From: an uncultured Clavibacter sp.
GTDB lineage: Bacteria; Actinomycetota; Actinomycetes; Nanopelagicales; Nanopelagicaceae
Assembly: GCA_937883945.1 (NCBI GenBank)
Contig: CAKZXY010000050.1
Location: forward strand, 1-38,589
Length of the DNA: 38,589 nt
Direction of reading: 5' to 3'
Shown here: piece after piece, positions 1-7,747 of the stretch
Layout of the letters: the number at the start of each line of letters is the position of its first letter
How positions within the stretch are numbered: the first letter of the stretch is position 1
Translations under genes and position numbers: made by a program
Notes under the pieces: model-generated
Databases searched by the model: none
Seen by the model: only the letters and a program-made list of their open reading frames with translations
Told to the model about the DNA's origin: nothing

Positions 1-339
1 GCCTCATCACTAGTATTTAAGTTGCCAGATCAGAGATCACTTCTAGTAATTACATCAGGACGCCATCGAGTTGATACTCAGATGGTGGCAGATCTACTGC
101 AAGTTCCTAGCCTTGATCGAGCAGATGCAGATTATGTTAAGGAAATCTCTGGATACTCTGTTGGCGGCGTTGCACCAATTGGTTGGATTAATGAGCCCAG
201 CATTACATTAATTGATGAGGCTTTAAGTGATTATCAAGCAGTATGGGCTGCCGCCGGTCATCCACATGCAGTATTTCCAAGCACCTATCAAGAGTTATTA
301 AAGGCATCAGGGGCTAAGGCTGCAAGAGTTGGTAATTAG
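1..339 (+). CDS. YbaK/ProX-type aminoacyl-tRNA deacylase, 3' part
   Basis: Partial gene: the reading frame is open from base 1, so the N-terminus lies upstream of the window. The 112 visible residues match the second half of the YbaK/aminoacyl-tRNA-editing fold. A strand (LLVITSGRHRVD) is followed by ISGYSVGGVAPIGW, the Gly-rich substrate-pocket loop of the family, and then by a segment ending in a WAAAGHPHAVF strand. Family members hydrolyse mischarged tRNAs (for example Cys-tRNAPro) in the cytoplasm. Which aminoacyl-tRNA this one edits cannot be told from the fragment. A TTG at base 22 could be mistaken for the start, but family homology continues upstream of it. The gene ends 15 nt before the alpha/beta hydrolase. 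Confidence 0.85.
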   Translation, partial: ASSLVFKLPDQRSLLVITSGRHRVDTQMVADLLQVPSLDRADADYVKEISGYSVGGVAPIGWINEPSITLIDEALSDYQAVWAAAGHPHAVFPSTYQELLKASGAKAARVGN

Positions 340-354
340 AGTGAGAATTGCTCT

Positions 355-1149
355 GTGAGTTCTCCTCTTTATATTGAAAAGAGCGGCGCTGGAGATCCCC
401 TAGTTCTTATCCATGGCATGGGATCTGCCAGCAATGCTTTTAAACCGATTCGTTCAACTTTAGATAAGAACTTTTCAGTAGTAACCATTGACCTTCCAGG
501 GCATGGAAAGAGCCCTTATCAAAAAGGTGAATTAATGGATCCCCAATCCTTGGCTCTTAAAGTCTTGGAACAATTAAGCATTGAATCAATTGAGAGCTTT
601 CATCTTGCTGGCAATTCACTTGGTGGCTGGATTGCAATGGAGATGGCTGCAATTGCTCCAGAGAGGGTCAGATCTCTTGTAGGAATTGCGCCTGCTGGCC
701 TATGGCTCAATCCTTATAACGCTAGATATCCAGGCACAGCGCTTGCTCGATTTCTTGCTAGATACACAATTAAGTTAGCTCCAACAGCGCTTCATTTTGC
801 AACCGCTCGTAGATTCGGCTTTGCTGATGTTAGCCCCCGCTGGAATGAGTTTTCTTATGAATTATGCCTAGATGCAACAATTGCAATGGCTAGCTCTGAG
901 GGTTATTACCCCGCTTGGGATGGCATGTTACTAAAGCGCTTTGATCGCCAGATATCTGATTTGATTCCAGTGACAATAATTTTTGGTGATTCCGATAGAA
1001 CTCTCCCTGAGACCAGCTGCCAGGAGAGATCGCTTGCGCCAAATCATGCTAGATGGATTATTTTCCCTGATACGGGCCATGCACCGATGTGGGATAGTCC
1101 CCTTGATGTAATCGATGAGATCAAGAAAGCAGCAGGAGTTACAAAATGA
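355..1149 (+). CDS. Alpha/beta hydrolase at the head of the carotenoid end-group operon
   Basis: A 264-residue alpha/beta-hydrolase-fold protein with a complete triad. The oxyanion-loop HGMG is at residues 20-23, the nucleophile elbow GNSLGG at 86-91 gives Ser88, the acid is in FGDSD (Asp212 or Asp214), and the histidine is His242 in DTGHAPMW. No signal peptide or membrane anchor is visible. The start is GTG. Its last four bases overlap the crtA start (ATGA), which implies translational coupling, so it probably belongs functionally with the carotenoid-tailoring genes. Members of this fold are esterases, lipases, epoxide hydrolases or, more rarely, acyltransferases. An acyl-transfer or deacylation step on a glycosylated carotenoid is possible but is inference. 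The actual substrate is unknown. Confidence 0.85.
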   Translation: MSSPLYIEKSGAGDPLVLIHGMGSASNAFKPIRSTLDKNFSVVTIDLPGHGKSPYQKGELMDPQSLALKVLEQLSIESIESFHLAGNSLGGWIAMEMAAIAPERVRSLVGIAPAGLWLNPYNARYPGTALARFLARYTIKLAPTALHFATARRFGFADVSPRWNEFSYELCLDATIAMASSEGYYPAWDGMLLKRFDRQISDLIPVTIIFGDSDRTLPETSCQERSLAPNHARWIIFPDTGHAPMWDSPLDVIDEIKKAAGVTK

Positions 1150-1805
1150 TCCTAGTTTTCTTCTGGAAGATTAAAGCTCGCTATATCCCTTGGGCAATTT
1201 TGCATATGGGGCTAGATCGTCTAGCTCTAGCTAGAAGAAGTGATGTTAAATTCTGGAAGTTATTAGGGGCTGGAAAAGGTGAAACCTTCACCCCAAGGGA
1301 TGCCGACATCCGTCGCTGGGGCTTACTAGTTGTAGTTGATAAAGACTCAGAGATTGCCAATTCAAAGATGATTAAGCGTTGGAATAAGAAATCTCAATCA
1401 CAATTTAGCGCTCAGCTATCTCCAATATCAGTTAATGGCGCTTGGTCTAAGAAGAGCCCCTTTGATCAGATTCCCAAAGTTACTAATGATTGGAGTGGAA
1501 AAGTAGTTGCAATCACAAGAGCCAGAATAAAATGGCGTAAGAATGTAATTTTCTGGAACTCAGTTCCTCCAGTTACAACAAGTCTTCATAGTTCACCAGG
1601 TTTAATCTCCGCTATTGGAATAGGTGAGGCTCCAATTGGTCTGCAGGGCACCTTCTCTATCTGGGAATCTGGTGAAGCAATTAAGAATTTTGCCTACTCA
1701 GGCGCTGCTCATAAAGAGGCAATTAAGGCTACTCATCGCCATGCTTGGTATGCCGAGGAGATGTTTGCACGCTTTGCCCTCATTGAATCTCGCGGCTCGT
1801 TATAA
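1146..1805 (+). CDS. crtA: CrtA-like carotenoid (spheroidene) monooxygenase
   Basis: The 219-residue protein matches the spheroidene monooxygenase family over its whole length. It shows the FWKLLGAGKGETFTPRDAD block (about residues 37-54), RRWGLLVVVDK, VAITRARI, the GIGEAPIGLQGTFSIW block (about 157-172) and the C-terminal WYAEEMFARFAL. In purple bacteria CrtA introduces a C-2 oxo group next to the hydrated or methoxylated C-1 of acyclic carotenoid ends. The neighbours encode the hydratase, desaturase and glycosyltransferase for that same kind of end, so a C-2' oxidation here is well supported by context. ATGA overlap with the hydrolase upstream; cruF follows after 14 nt. The family is confident, while the exact regiochemistry and product are inferred. 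Confidence 0.85.
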   Translation: MILVFFWKIKARYIPWAILHMGLDRLALARRSDVKFWKLLGAGKGETFTPRDADIRRWGLLVVVDKDSEIANSKMIKRWNKKSQSQFSAQLSPISVNGAWSKKSPFDQIPKVTNDWSGKVVAITRARIKWRKNVIFWNSVPPVTTSLHSSPGLISAIGIGEAPIGLQGTFSIWESGEAIKNFAYSGAAHKEAIKATHRHAWYAEEMFARFALIESRGSL

Positions 1806-1819
1806 GGCACAATTAAGCC

Positions 1820-2626
1820 ATGTCGATTCGTAATTATCGCCCTCGGCGAGATTCACGGCGAAGGATAACTCCGTGGCGAAATTTTACGCTGGTAGCGGTA
1901 TTAACTGTTGCTCTAGCTCTACAACTCTCCTATCCCTTAATTGAAGGAGAGCGACTTCGTCTAGTAACTATCGCCACTGTCTACTGGGCAGCAGGAGCTA
2001 TGTTGCTCCACGCTCTCTTTGCATATGGCTTTACCTATGCGATCAGATTTCTTCTAATTACCTTTATCTATTCTCTTTTAGTTGAACAAGTCGGGATGAG
2101 AACTACCTGGCCCTTTGGAAGTTATGAGTATTCACCATCTCTTGGATATCAAATCTTTGACGTTCCGCTAGTTGTTCCATTTGCTTGGATCATGATGGCC
2201 CACTCGGTATTTATCGCGGCAAGAAGAGTTGCTCCGAATTTTGTATTTTTAGTTGGCGGATATGGCCTTATGGCCTGGGACTTATTTCTAGACCCTCAGA
2301 TGGTTTCAGCTGGAAGATGGAGTTGGGAGATAAGCGGCAGAAGCGTTCCATTTCAACCAGAAATTCCACTTTCAAATACCTTTGGATGGCTCTTAACTGG
2401 AATGGGTTTAATGGCCCTTCTTAACATCTTTCTTCCCAAGGAGAGACGATCTCTAGGATCAAGTAGGGCAGTTCCTGAATTCTTTCTTGCTTGGAGTTGG
2501 ATCGGTGGAGTGGTAATTAATATTTTCCATTTTGATAGACCAGGCGTGGCATTCCTTGGAGGCTCAGCGCTAGGGGCGCTAGTCATCTGGTATTTCATCT
2601 CAGTTAAATACGGCCGCCGAGATTAA
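1820..2626 (+). CDS. cruF: CruF-like carotenoid 1,2-hydratase, membrane protein
   Basis: A 268-residue polytopic membrane protein of the CruF/bisanhydrobacterioruberin hydratase family (DUF422). Visible signatures are E-Q-x-G-x-R-T-x-W-P-F-G-x-Y-E-Y (about residues 89-104), VPLVVPFAW, and GLMAWDLFLDPQM with the conserved WDLxxDPxM motif, followed by NTFGWLLTG. The N-terminus is basic (RPRRDSRRR) before the first hydrophobic segment at about 22-40. Family members add water across the C-1,2 double bond of a psi-end, making the tertiary alcohol later desaturated by CrtD and glycosylated. It sits between crtA and the glycosyltransferase in one operon, with the next ATG 6 nt after the stop. A different hydration specificity (one end or both) cannot be excluded. 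Confidence 0.88.
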   Translation: MSIRNYRPRRDSRRRITPWRNFTLVAVLTVALALQLSYPLIEGERLRLVTIATVYWAAGAMLLHALFAYGFTYAIRFLLITFIYSLLVEQVGMRTTWPFGSYEYSPSLGYQIFDVPLVVPFAWIMMAHSVFIAARRVAPNFVFLVGGYGLMAWDLFLDPQMVSAGRWSWEISGRSVPFQPEIPLSNTFGWLLTGMGLMALLNIFLPKERRSLGSSRAVPEFFLAWSWIGGVVINIFHFDRPGVAFLGGSALGALVIWYFISVKYGRRD

Positions 2627-2632
2627 GGGAAA

Positions 2633-3721
2633 ATGACTTTTCTATTAGATATCTCTGCGCTTCTGATTGCAATGATGCTTATTTTAGCATTGTTTAACTT
2701 CTTTACTTTAAGGGTTGTTTCTAGTAAAGAAAGCACCCCGATTGATCAATCAGTCTCGATATTAATTCCTATGCGTAATGAAGCTGAAAATGTCATTGAA
2801 CTTATTACTCTCCTTAAAGCGCAGAGCAACCTAATTGATTTTGAAATTATTGCTCTAGATGACTCCTCAAGTGATAACACTAAAGAGTTATTACTAGGAA
2901 TATCCCAAGGCAACTTAAAAGTAATTGCAGGAAGAGAGCTGGCAGAGGGCTGGCTAGGAAAAAACTATGCCTGCTATCAATTAGCAAAAGCTGCAACTGG
3001 TGAGTATTTAGTTTTTCTAGATGCGGATGTTAGGTTAAAGCCAGATGCTATAGCTAGCACGATTGAATCGATGAGAGCATGGAATTGGGATTTCATCTCT
3101 GCCTATCCCAGACAGGTTGCGATCACATTTTTAGAGCGCTTAACTCAACCACTTCTTCAATGGTCTTGGTTTACAACTCTGCCACTTCGTATCTCTGAAA
3201 AGTGGCCGAGGCCATCAACCGTTGTGGCAAATGGTCAATTCATGGCGATAAAGCGTCAGGCTTACTTTGATTGCGATGGCCATGAGGGCGTTAAAGCTGA
3301 AGTCTTAGATGATCTCTACCTGGCTAGAAATTTAGTAAGAGCTGGAGCAAGAGGCGGGGTTGCAGATGGCTCAAGTGTTGCACATTGCCGAATGTATTTA
3401 AAAGCTAGCCAACTGATTGAAGGTTATGCCAAATCACAGTGGAGCGCTTTTGTTAATCCACTAGGAGCACTTCTTGCAATATCTCTACTTACTCTCACCT
3501 CTATCCTTCCTTTTGCAGCTGGTCTATCAGGAGAGCTCTCTGGTTGGTACCTCTACTTTGCAATCGTGATAACAAGAGTTCTAAGCGGAATTAAAACTAG
3601 AACGATTCCAAGCGCCTCACTTCTTCATCCCTTGAGCGCCTTAATCTGGATTTATCTGATCATTCTTTCGTGGATAAAAAAGTATCGAGGCGAGCTAACT
3701 TGGCGCGGTAGAAAACTATGA
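2633..3721 (+). CDS. Membrane GT2 glycosyltransferase, CruG/CrtQ-like
   Basis: A 362-residue family-2 glycosyltransferase. It has an N-terminal membrane helix (about residues 5-27), the GT-A domain with SILIPMRNEAENV (42-54) and ALDDSSSD, and the nucleotide-sugar/metal site LDADV (129-133). Further segments are DLYLARNL and two or more hydrophobic segments near the C-terminus (about 265-345). This resembles CruG and CrtQ, which glycosylate carotenoid hydroxyls at the membrane. Placement between cruF and crtD argues for transfer of a sugar to the hydrated psi-end. Start ATG has a good ribosome-binding site (AAGGGAAA, from 2627). The gene overlaps crtD by 4 nt. The sugar donor and acceptor hydroxyl are not predictable. 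Confidence 0.82.
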   Translation: MTFLLDISALLIAMMLILALFNFFTLRVVSSKESTPIDQSVSILIPMRNEAENVIELITLLKAQSNLIDFEIIALDDSSSDNTKELLLGISQGNLKVIAGRELAEGWLGKNYACYQLAKAATGEYLVFLDADVRLKPDAIASTIESMRAWNWDFISAYPRQVAITFLERLTQPLLQWSWFTTLPLRISEKWPRPSTVVANGQFMAIKRQAYFDCDGHEGVKAEVLDDLYLARNLVRAGARGGVADGSSVAHCRMYLKASQLIEGYAKSQWSAFVNPLGALLAISLLTLTSILPFAAGLSGELSGWYLYFAIVITRVLSGIKTRTIPSASLLHPLSALIWIYLIILSWIKKYRGELTWRGRKL

Positions 3722-5235
3722 GCCATCACAGCGCTAGCAAAGTCTCAAAATCAATTATTGTGATCGGCTCTGGCATGGGGGGTATGGCAGCTGCTGCCCG
3801 CCTTGCAAAACGCGGACATAAAGTGAAAGTCTTTGAAGCAGCTTCTTTTGCTGGTGGAAAGTGTCGAACAGAGGTTATCTCAGGATTTTCATTTGATACT
3901 GGCCCCTCACTATTAACCCTTCCAGCTGTTTATAGAGATCTCTTTGTTAAAACAGGAAAGCGTTTAGAAAATCTCGTTCAACTAAGCCCAGTAGATCCAT
4001 CCTTTACTTACATATTTGATGATGGCAAGAGAGTAACTTTCCCAAATCTCTCACATAGCGGCACAGTCTTAGCTATTACCGAAAGCTTCGGAGCTCAGGC
4101 AGGAGATGCTTGGCATCAATTACTAACTAGAGCTGAGAAGATGTGGGGCGCATCAAGACAGGCATTTGTTGAAAGTGAACTCCGCTCCCCCTTTGCGATG
4201 CTAAAGAGTCCATCACTTCTCCGCGATTTAAAAACTATCGCTCCATTTACATCTCTTCGAGATTTAGTTAGAAGTTATACCGATAATGTCTACATCGGAA
4301 AGATAATTGATCGCTATGCCACCTATACCGGCTCTGATCCTAGAAAAGTGCCTGCAGTCCTTTTAACTATCGCCTTTGTCGAGGAAGCCTTCGGTGCTTG
4401 GCATGTTAGCGGCGGAGTTGGCACGCTTGCTAAATCTCTTGAATCTCGACTATGTGATCTAGGAGTTGAGCTACATCTCAACACAAAAGTAGATCAGATC
4501 ATCACTAAATCTGGAGCAGCAATTGGAGTCAGATTAGCTAATGGCCAAATTCATAATAGCGATGTAGTAATTGCCAATGCCGATGCAGAGCTGGTCTATA
4601 ACCAACTTCTTGAAAAGAGTTCCAAAACTAGAAGCGCTCGCAAATCTCTTAACAAAGCCACCGCATCACTCTCTGGATTCTCCCTGCTTCTTGGGCTTCG
4701 TGGCTCATCAGAGCTAGACCATCACACAGTCTTTTTTCCTAAAGATTATGATGCTGAATTTGACTCAATCTTTGATAAGAAGTTGCCAGTAGAAGATCCA
4801 GCCATTTATATCTGTAATCCAAATGATTCTAAGATGAAGCGAGCTGAAGTTGATGAGAGTTGGTCGGTGCTAATTAATGCCCCTCGCCATCAACCAAAAG
4901 ATGGATTTGATTGGGATGAGAAGAGTTCAAAAGAATATAGCGAGCACATTATTGATCTAATGGAGGCAAAGGGATTAGATGTTCGCTCGAGGCTTGAAGT
5001 CTTAGAATATAGATCTCCGGCAGATCTAGAGAGAAACGTTAACGCCCCCGGTGGTTCTATCTATGGAACATCTAGCAATGGAGCTAGATCTGCTTTCTGG
5101 AGGGCGCGCAATCGTTCAAAGATTAAGAACTTATTCTTAGTTGGTGGTTCAACTCACCCTGGCGGAGGGCTACCTCTAGTTGGAATTAGCGCTGAGATTG
5201 TTGCAGAAGCGGTCGAAGAAAATTCAGAACAGTAA
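3718..5235 (+). CDS. crtD: CrtD-like carotenoid 3,4-desaturase (CrtI family)
   Basis: A 505-residue FAD-dependent desaturase of the phytoene-desaturase superfamily. The dinucleotide-binding motif is IVIGSGMGGMAA (G17, G19, G22) with acidic E40 after the second strand. GGKCRTEVISGFSFDTGPS follows, and the C-terminal FAD motif FLVGGSTHPGGGLPLVGIS is near residue 480. It is a second CrtI paralogue, distinct from the one at 7748. Because it is in operon with a CruF-type hydratase, the best call is the CrtD role: inserting the C-3,4 double bond next to the 1-hydroxy group. It starts ATG, overlapping the glycosyltransferase stop. Its last 50 bases lie antisense to the end of the CDP-alcohol phosphatidyltransferase. 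A plain lycopene-type desaturase role is less likely. Confidence 0.85.
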   Translation: MSHHSASKVSKSIIVIGSGMGGMAAAARLAKRGHKVKVFEAASFAGGKCRTEVISGFSFDTGPSLLTLPAVYRDLFVKTGKRLENLVQLSPVDPSFTYIFDDGKRVTFPNLSHSGTVLAITESFGAQAGDAWHQLLTRAEKMWGASRQAFVESELRSPFAMLKSPSLLRDLKTIAPFTSLRDLVRSYTDNVYIGKIIDRYATYTGSDPRKVPAVLLTIAFVEEAFGAWHVSGGVGTLAKSLESRLCDLGVELHLNTKVDQIITKSGAAIGVRLANGQIHNSDVVIANADAELVYNQLLEKSSKTRSARKSLNKATASLSGFSLLLGLRGSSELDHHTVFFPKDYDAEFDSIFDKKLPVEDPAIYICNPNDSKMKRAEVDESWSVLINAPRHQPKDGFDWDEKSSKEYSEHIIDLMEAKGLDVRSRLEVLEYRSPADLERNVNAPGGSIYGTSSNGARSAFWRARNRSKIKNLFLVGGSTHPGGGLPLVGISAEIVAEAVEENSEQ

Positions 5236-5815
5236 ATAAAGAAATCACTTGAAGAACTGCCCAGATCTGAGAGAGTAGCGTTACTAAATCCATATCAACA
5301 GCTCTTGCAACGAGAGCAATAAATAAAATGCTAGCTCTAATTGGACGCTCACCGATAGTTACAACCCCTAGTTGAGTAACTCCAAGTGATGCTGCCCTTG
5401 AGCGCATATATTCTTGAAGAAAAGCTGCAAGCCAGGCGATTAATACCAATTGATATGGGGCGCCAAGTAGATAGAGACTAAAGGCCCAGAGCGCTTCAAC
5501 AATTCGATCGATAAAGCCATCAAGCAGCGCTCCCCACCTGCTGACCTTGCCGGTGAGTATTGCCAAGGATCCATCAATGCCATCTGCAATTAAGGAGAAG
5601 ACCAGAAACGCTATAGCCCAATTACTTTCAATACTTACTACCAAGCTGATACCTAGAAGTAATCCAAAGATAGAGAGAGTATTTGGGCTAACTCTTAAAG
5701 CCGCTAAGGGCTTACATAGCAGGAATGAAATCTCTAGCCAGGCTCTAACAATTCCCTTTATCTCTGCGCCACCATGAAGGCTGGACCAAGAGTTAAAGAA
5801 GTCAGACTTTTTCAT
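5186..5815 (-). CDS. CDP-alcohol phosphatidyltransferase family membrane protein
   Basis: A 209-residue polytopic protein with the CDP-alcohol phosphotransferase signature at D78-x2-D81-G82-x2-A85-x9-G95-x3-D99-x3-D103. These enzymes move a phosphatidyl group from CDP-diacylglycerol to an alcohol at the inner membrane to make phospholipids. The usual Arg right after the Ala is Ile86 here; the four metal-binding aspartates are intact, so the protein is probably active but with altered substrate handling. Hydrophobic helices run through roughly 45-75, 105-130 and 160-200. The start codon overlaps the metF stop by 4 nt (ATGA), so the two are co-transcribed. The 3' end overlaps crtD by 50 nt. Acceptor alcohol (inositol, glycerol-phosphate or other) unknown. 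Confidence 0.85.
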   Translation of the reverse strand: MKKSDFFNSWSSLHGGAEIKGIVRAWLEISFLLCKPLAALRVSPNTLSIFGLLLGISLVVSIESNWAIAFLVFSLIADGIDGSLAILTGKVSRWGALLDGFIDRIVEALWAFSLYLLGAPYQLVLIAWLAAFLQEYMRSRAASLGVTQLGVVTIGERPIRASILFIALVARAVDMDLVTLLSQIWAVLQVISLFTVLNFLRPLLQQSQR

Positions 5816-6660
5816 CTAAGCCCAATTCTCTTTATGATTTCAATGGTCGGGGCTGCGCTATTCATAGTATAAAAGTGTAAACCTGGTACTCCATAATCTA
5901 GAAGATCTCTAGATAATTCACTGGCAATATCAATTCCCACTTTGACTACCTCAGCTGGACTATCTCCTGCTGCCTCAACTCTTCTTTGAATTTCAATTGG
6001 TATTGCAGAGCCTGCAAGTTCACTCATTTTCTTTAATTGAGCAAAGTTAGTAATAGGAAGAATTCCAGGATAGATATCAAGCTTTGAACCTTTAGCTCTG
6101 ATTTTATTTACTAAGTTTGTGTAGCCCTTAACATCAAAGAAGAATTGAGTTGTAGCAAAACTTGCTCCACATCTCTCTTTCTCAAGTAGCACTTTTATAT
6201 CTTGTTCAAAATTACCCTTTGAAGCTGGATGGCCATCAGGAAAAGCTGCAACACCAACTTCAAAGCCCATACTTACTGCAAGCGAGACTAACTGATCTGC
6301 ATAATCAAAGCCTCCAGCTGTGCTCTCCCATTTCACGCCAGGTCCGCCCTTAGGATCTCCGCGAAGAGCAAGGATTGACTTAATCCCAGAGACTTTATAT
6401 TGGCTCAGAATTTCAATTAGCTCATCTCTACTAGATCCAACACAGGTTAGGTGTGCAATCGTTGAGAGTCCGCTTCTTGCCGTGATCTCTGAAGTGATTC
6501 TTATTGTGCGATCTCTAGTTGAACCACCTGCGCCATAAGTAACTGAAACAAAATCAGGTTTATAGAGTTCAAGAGCCTTTAGGGCGCTCCATAGACGCTC
6601 CTCTCCTGCCTGATCTTTAGGCGGAAAGAACTCAACAGAGAAGGTAGGAGCGCTATTCAT
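5812..6660 (-). CDS. metF: Methylenetetrahydrofolate reductase
   Basis: The 282-residue protein is a compact MetF: FSVEFFPPK at residues 8-16 (Glu10 is the catalytic-Glu equivalent), DFVSVTYGAGGSTRDRT, then the HLTCVG and LALRGDPKGG strands of the TIM barrel, and the ATTQFFFD segment. It reduces 5,10-methylene-THF to 5-methyl-THF with FAD and NADH, supplying methyl groups for methionine synthesis. It is first in a two-gene operon with the phosphatidyltransferase. Its ATG lies only 24 bp from the divergent crtE start, with which it appears to share a symmetric -10 region. MTHFR next to a polyprenyl synthase and PknL mirrors the mycobacterial Rv2172c-Rv2176 order. Confidence 0.95.
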   Translation of the reverse strand: MNSAPTFSVEFFPPKDQAGEERLWSALKALELYKPDFVSVTYGAGGSTRDRTIRITSEITARSGLSTIAHLTCVGSSRDELIEILSQYKVSGIKSILALRGDPKGGPGVKWESTAGGFDYADQLVSLAVSMGFEVGVAAFPDGHPASKGNFEQDIKVLLEKERCGASFATTQFFFDVKGYTNLVNKIRAKGSKLDIYPGILPITNFAQLKKMSELAGSAIPIEIQRRVEAAGDSPAEVVKVGIDIASELSRDLLDYGVPGLHFYTMNSAAPTIEIIKRIGLR

Positions 6661-6668
6661 ATAGCGGG

Positions 6669-6674
6669 AGGGTA
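6669..6674 (-). promoter_or_regulatory. Putative -10 box of metF
   Basis: Minus-strand TACCCT lies 8 nt before the metF ATG and shares its TA step (6673-6674) with the crtE -10 box on the other strand. No -35 consensus is evident. With this spacing the transcript would have at most a very short leader. Confidence 0.45.
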
Positions 6675-6678
6675 CCGT
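6673..6678 (+). promoter_or_regulatory. Putative leaderless -10 box of crtE
   Basis: TACCGT is followed by exactly 6 nt and then the GTG start of crtE, so transcription would begin at or next to the start codon. No Shine-Dalgarno sequence is present at a useful distance. Its TA is shared with the metF box, giving the symmetric A-GGG-TA-CCG-T. Confidence 0.55.
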
Positions 6679-6684
6679 TGCGCC

Positions 6685-7746
6685 GTGAAATCTCCTGACC
6701 TATCCCAGCTTCGCGCCGAGATAGATAAGACCTTGGCCTCATTTACCGTTGCAAGAAGCGCTGCCCTTGTTGATATTGGCCCAGAGCTAGAGCCGGTAGC
6801 AAAGGCGATGTCAGATTTTATTACCCAAGGTGGAAAGAGATTTCGACCAATCTTTGCCTACTTAGGTTACCTAGGAAGTGGTGCAGAGCCACGAGTGGAG
6901 ATACTTCGCGCCTGCACATCCTTAGAGTTAGTCCATGTCTGCGCACTTATCCACGATGATGTAATGGATGGCTCTGACACTAGAAGAAATAAACCAGCAA
7001 TACATAAAGCGTTTCAGCAAATTCACCAGGATGCCTCCTACAAAGGTAGCTCTGAAAGATTTGGAAGTTCCTCTGCAATTCTTATGGGTGATTTAGCTCT
7101 GGTCTGGGCAGATCGTTTATTAGTTGAATCCGGAATAAGTGGAGATGAATTTCTTCAAGTGCAATCAGTCTTTGGCGATATGCGAGATGAATTGATGGCT
7201 GGTCAATACTTAGATGTTTTAGAGGGCGCACTTGCTACAACAAGCATTGAAAGATCTTTAAAAGTTGCTCGATATAAATCAGGTAAATACTCAATTGAAC
7301 GTCCTCTTCACTTTGGCGCAGCGCTCTCTGGAAAGAAAGAGCTCATGAGCACATACTCATCTTTTGGACTTCCGCTTGGAGAGGCCTTTCAATTACGCGA
7401 TGACCTTCTTGGCGTATTTGGAGACCCAGAGGTCACTGGAAAGCCAGCAGGTGATGATTTAAGAGAGGGAAAACGAACTGTACTAATTGCTCTAACTATG
7501 GAAGCAGCCAATAAAGAAGAGCGTGATCTGCTATCAGCATCACTTGGAGATGAGGGCCTTGATAAGACTCAAATCCTTAAGCTTCAAGAGATCATCTCTA
7601 GCTCTGGAGCGGTTGCTCAAGTTGAGAAGCTCATCACAGAACTTCGGGATAGAGCTATTTCTGCGTTGCGAGATAGCCAAGTTGAGGCGAGTATTCTCTC
7701 TGTATTAGAAGAGATGGCAACTATTGCAACACAACGGAGTCTTTAA
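6685..7746 (+). CDS. crtE: Geranylgeranyl diphosphate synthase
   Basis: A 353-residue all-trans polyprenyl synthase. It shows GGKRFRP (49-55), the first Asp-rich motif D91-D92-x2-D95 followed by TRR, and the second region QLRDDLLG (237-243) with DDLREGKRT. It extends DMAPP/FPP with IPP to GGPP, the C20 substrate for CrtB. Chain length is inferred from position beside crtI/crtB, not from a measured determinant. The second motif has Gly where many homologues carry the last Asp, a form common in actinobacterial GGPP synthases. Start GTG lies 6 nt after a TANNNT box. It is the first gene of crtE-crtI-crtB; crtI starts one base after its stop. Confidence 0.93.
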   Translation: MKSPDLSQLRAEIDKTLASFTVARSAALVDIGPELEPVAKAMSDFITQGGKRFRPIFAYLGYLGSGAEPRVEILRACTSLELVHVCALIHDDVMDGSDTRRNKPAIHKAFQQIHQDASYKGSSERFGSSSAILMGDLALVWADRLLVESGISGDEFLQVQSVFGDMRDELMAGQYLDVLEGALATTSIERSLKVARYKSGKYSIERPLHFGAALSGKKELMSTYSSFGLPLGEAFQLRDDLLGVFGDPEVTGKPAGDDLREGKRTVLIALTMEAANKEERDLLSASLGDEGLDKTQILKLQEIISSSGAVAQVEKLITELRDRAISALRDSQVEASILSVLEEMATIATQRSL

Positions 7747-7747
7747 A

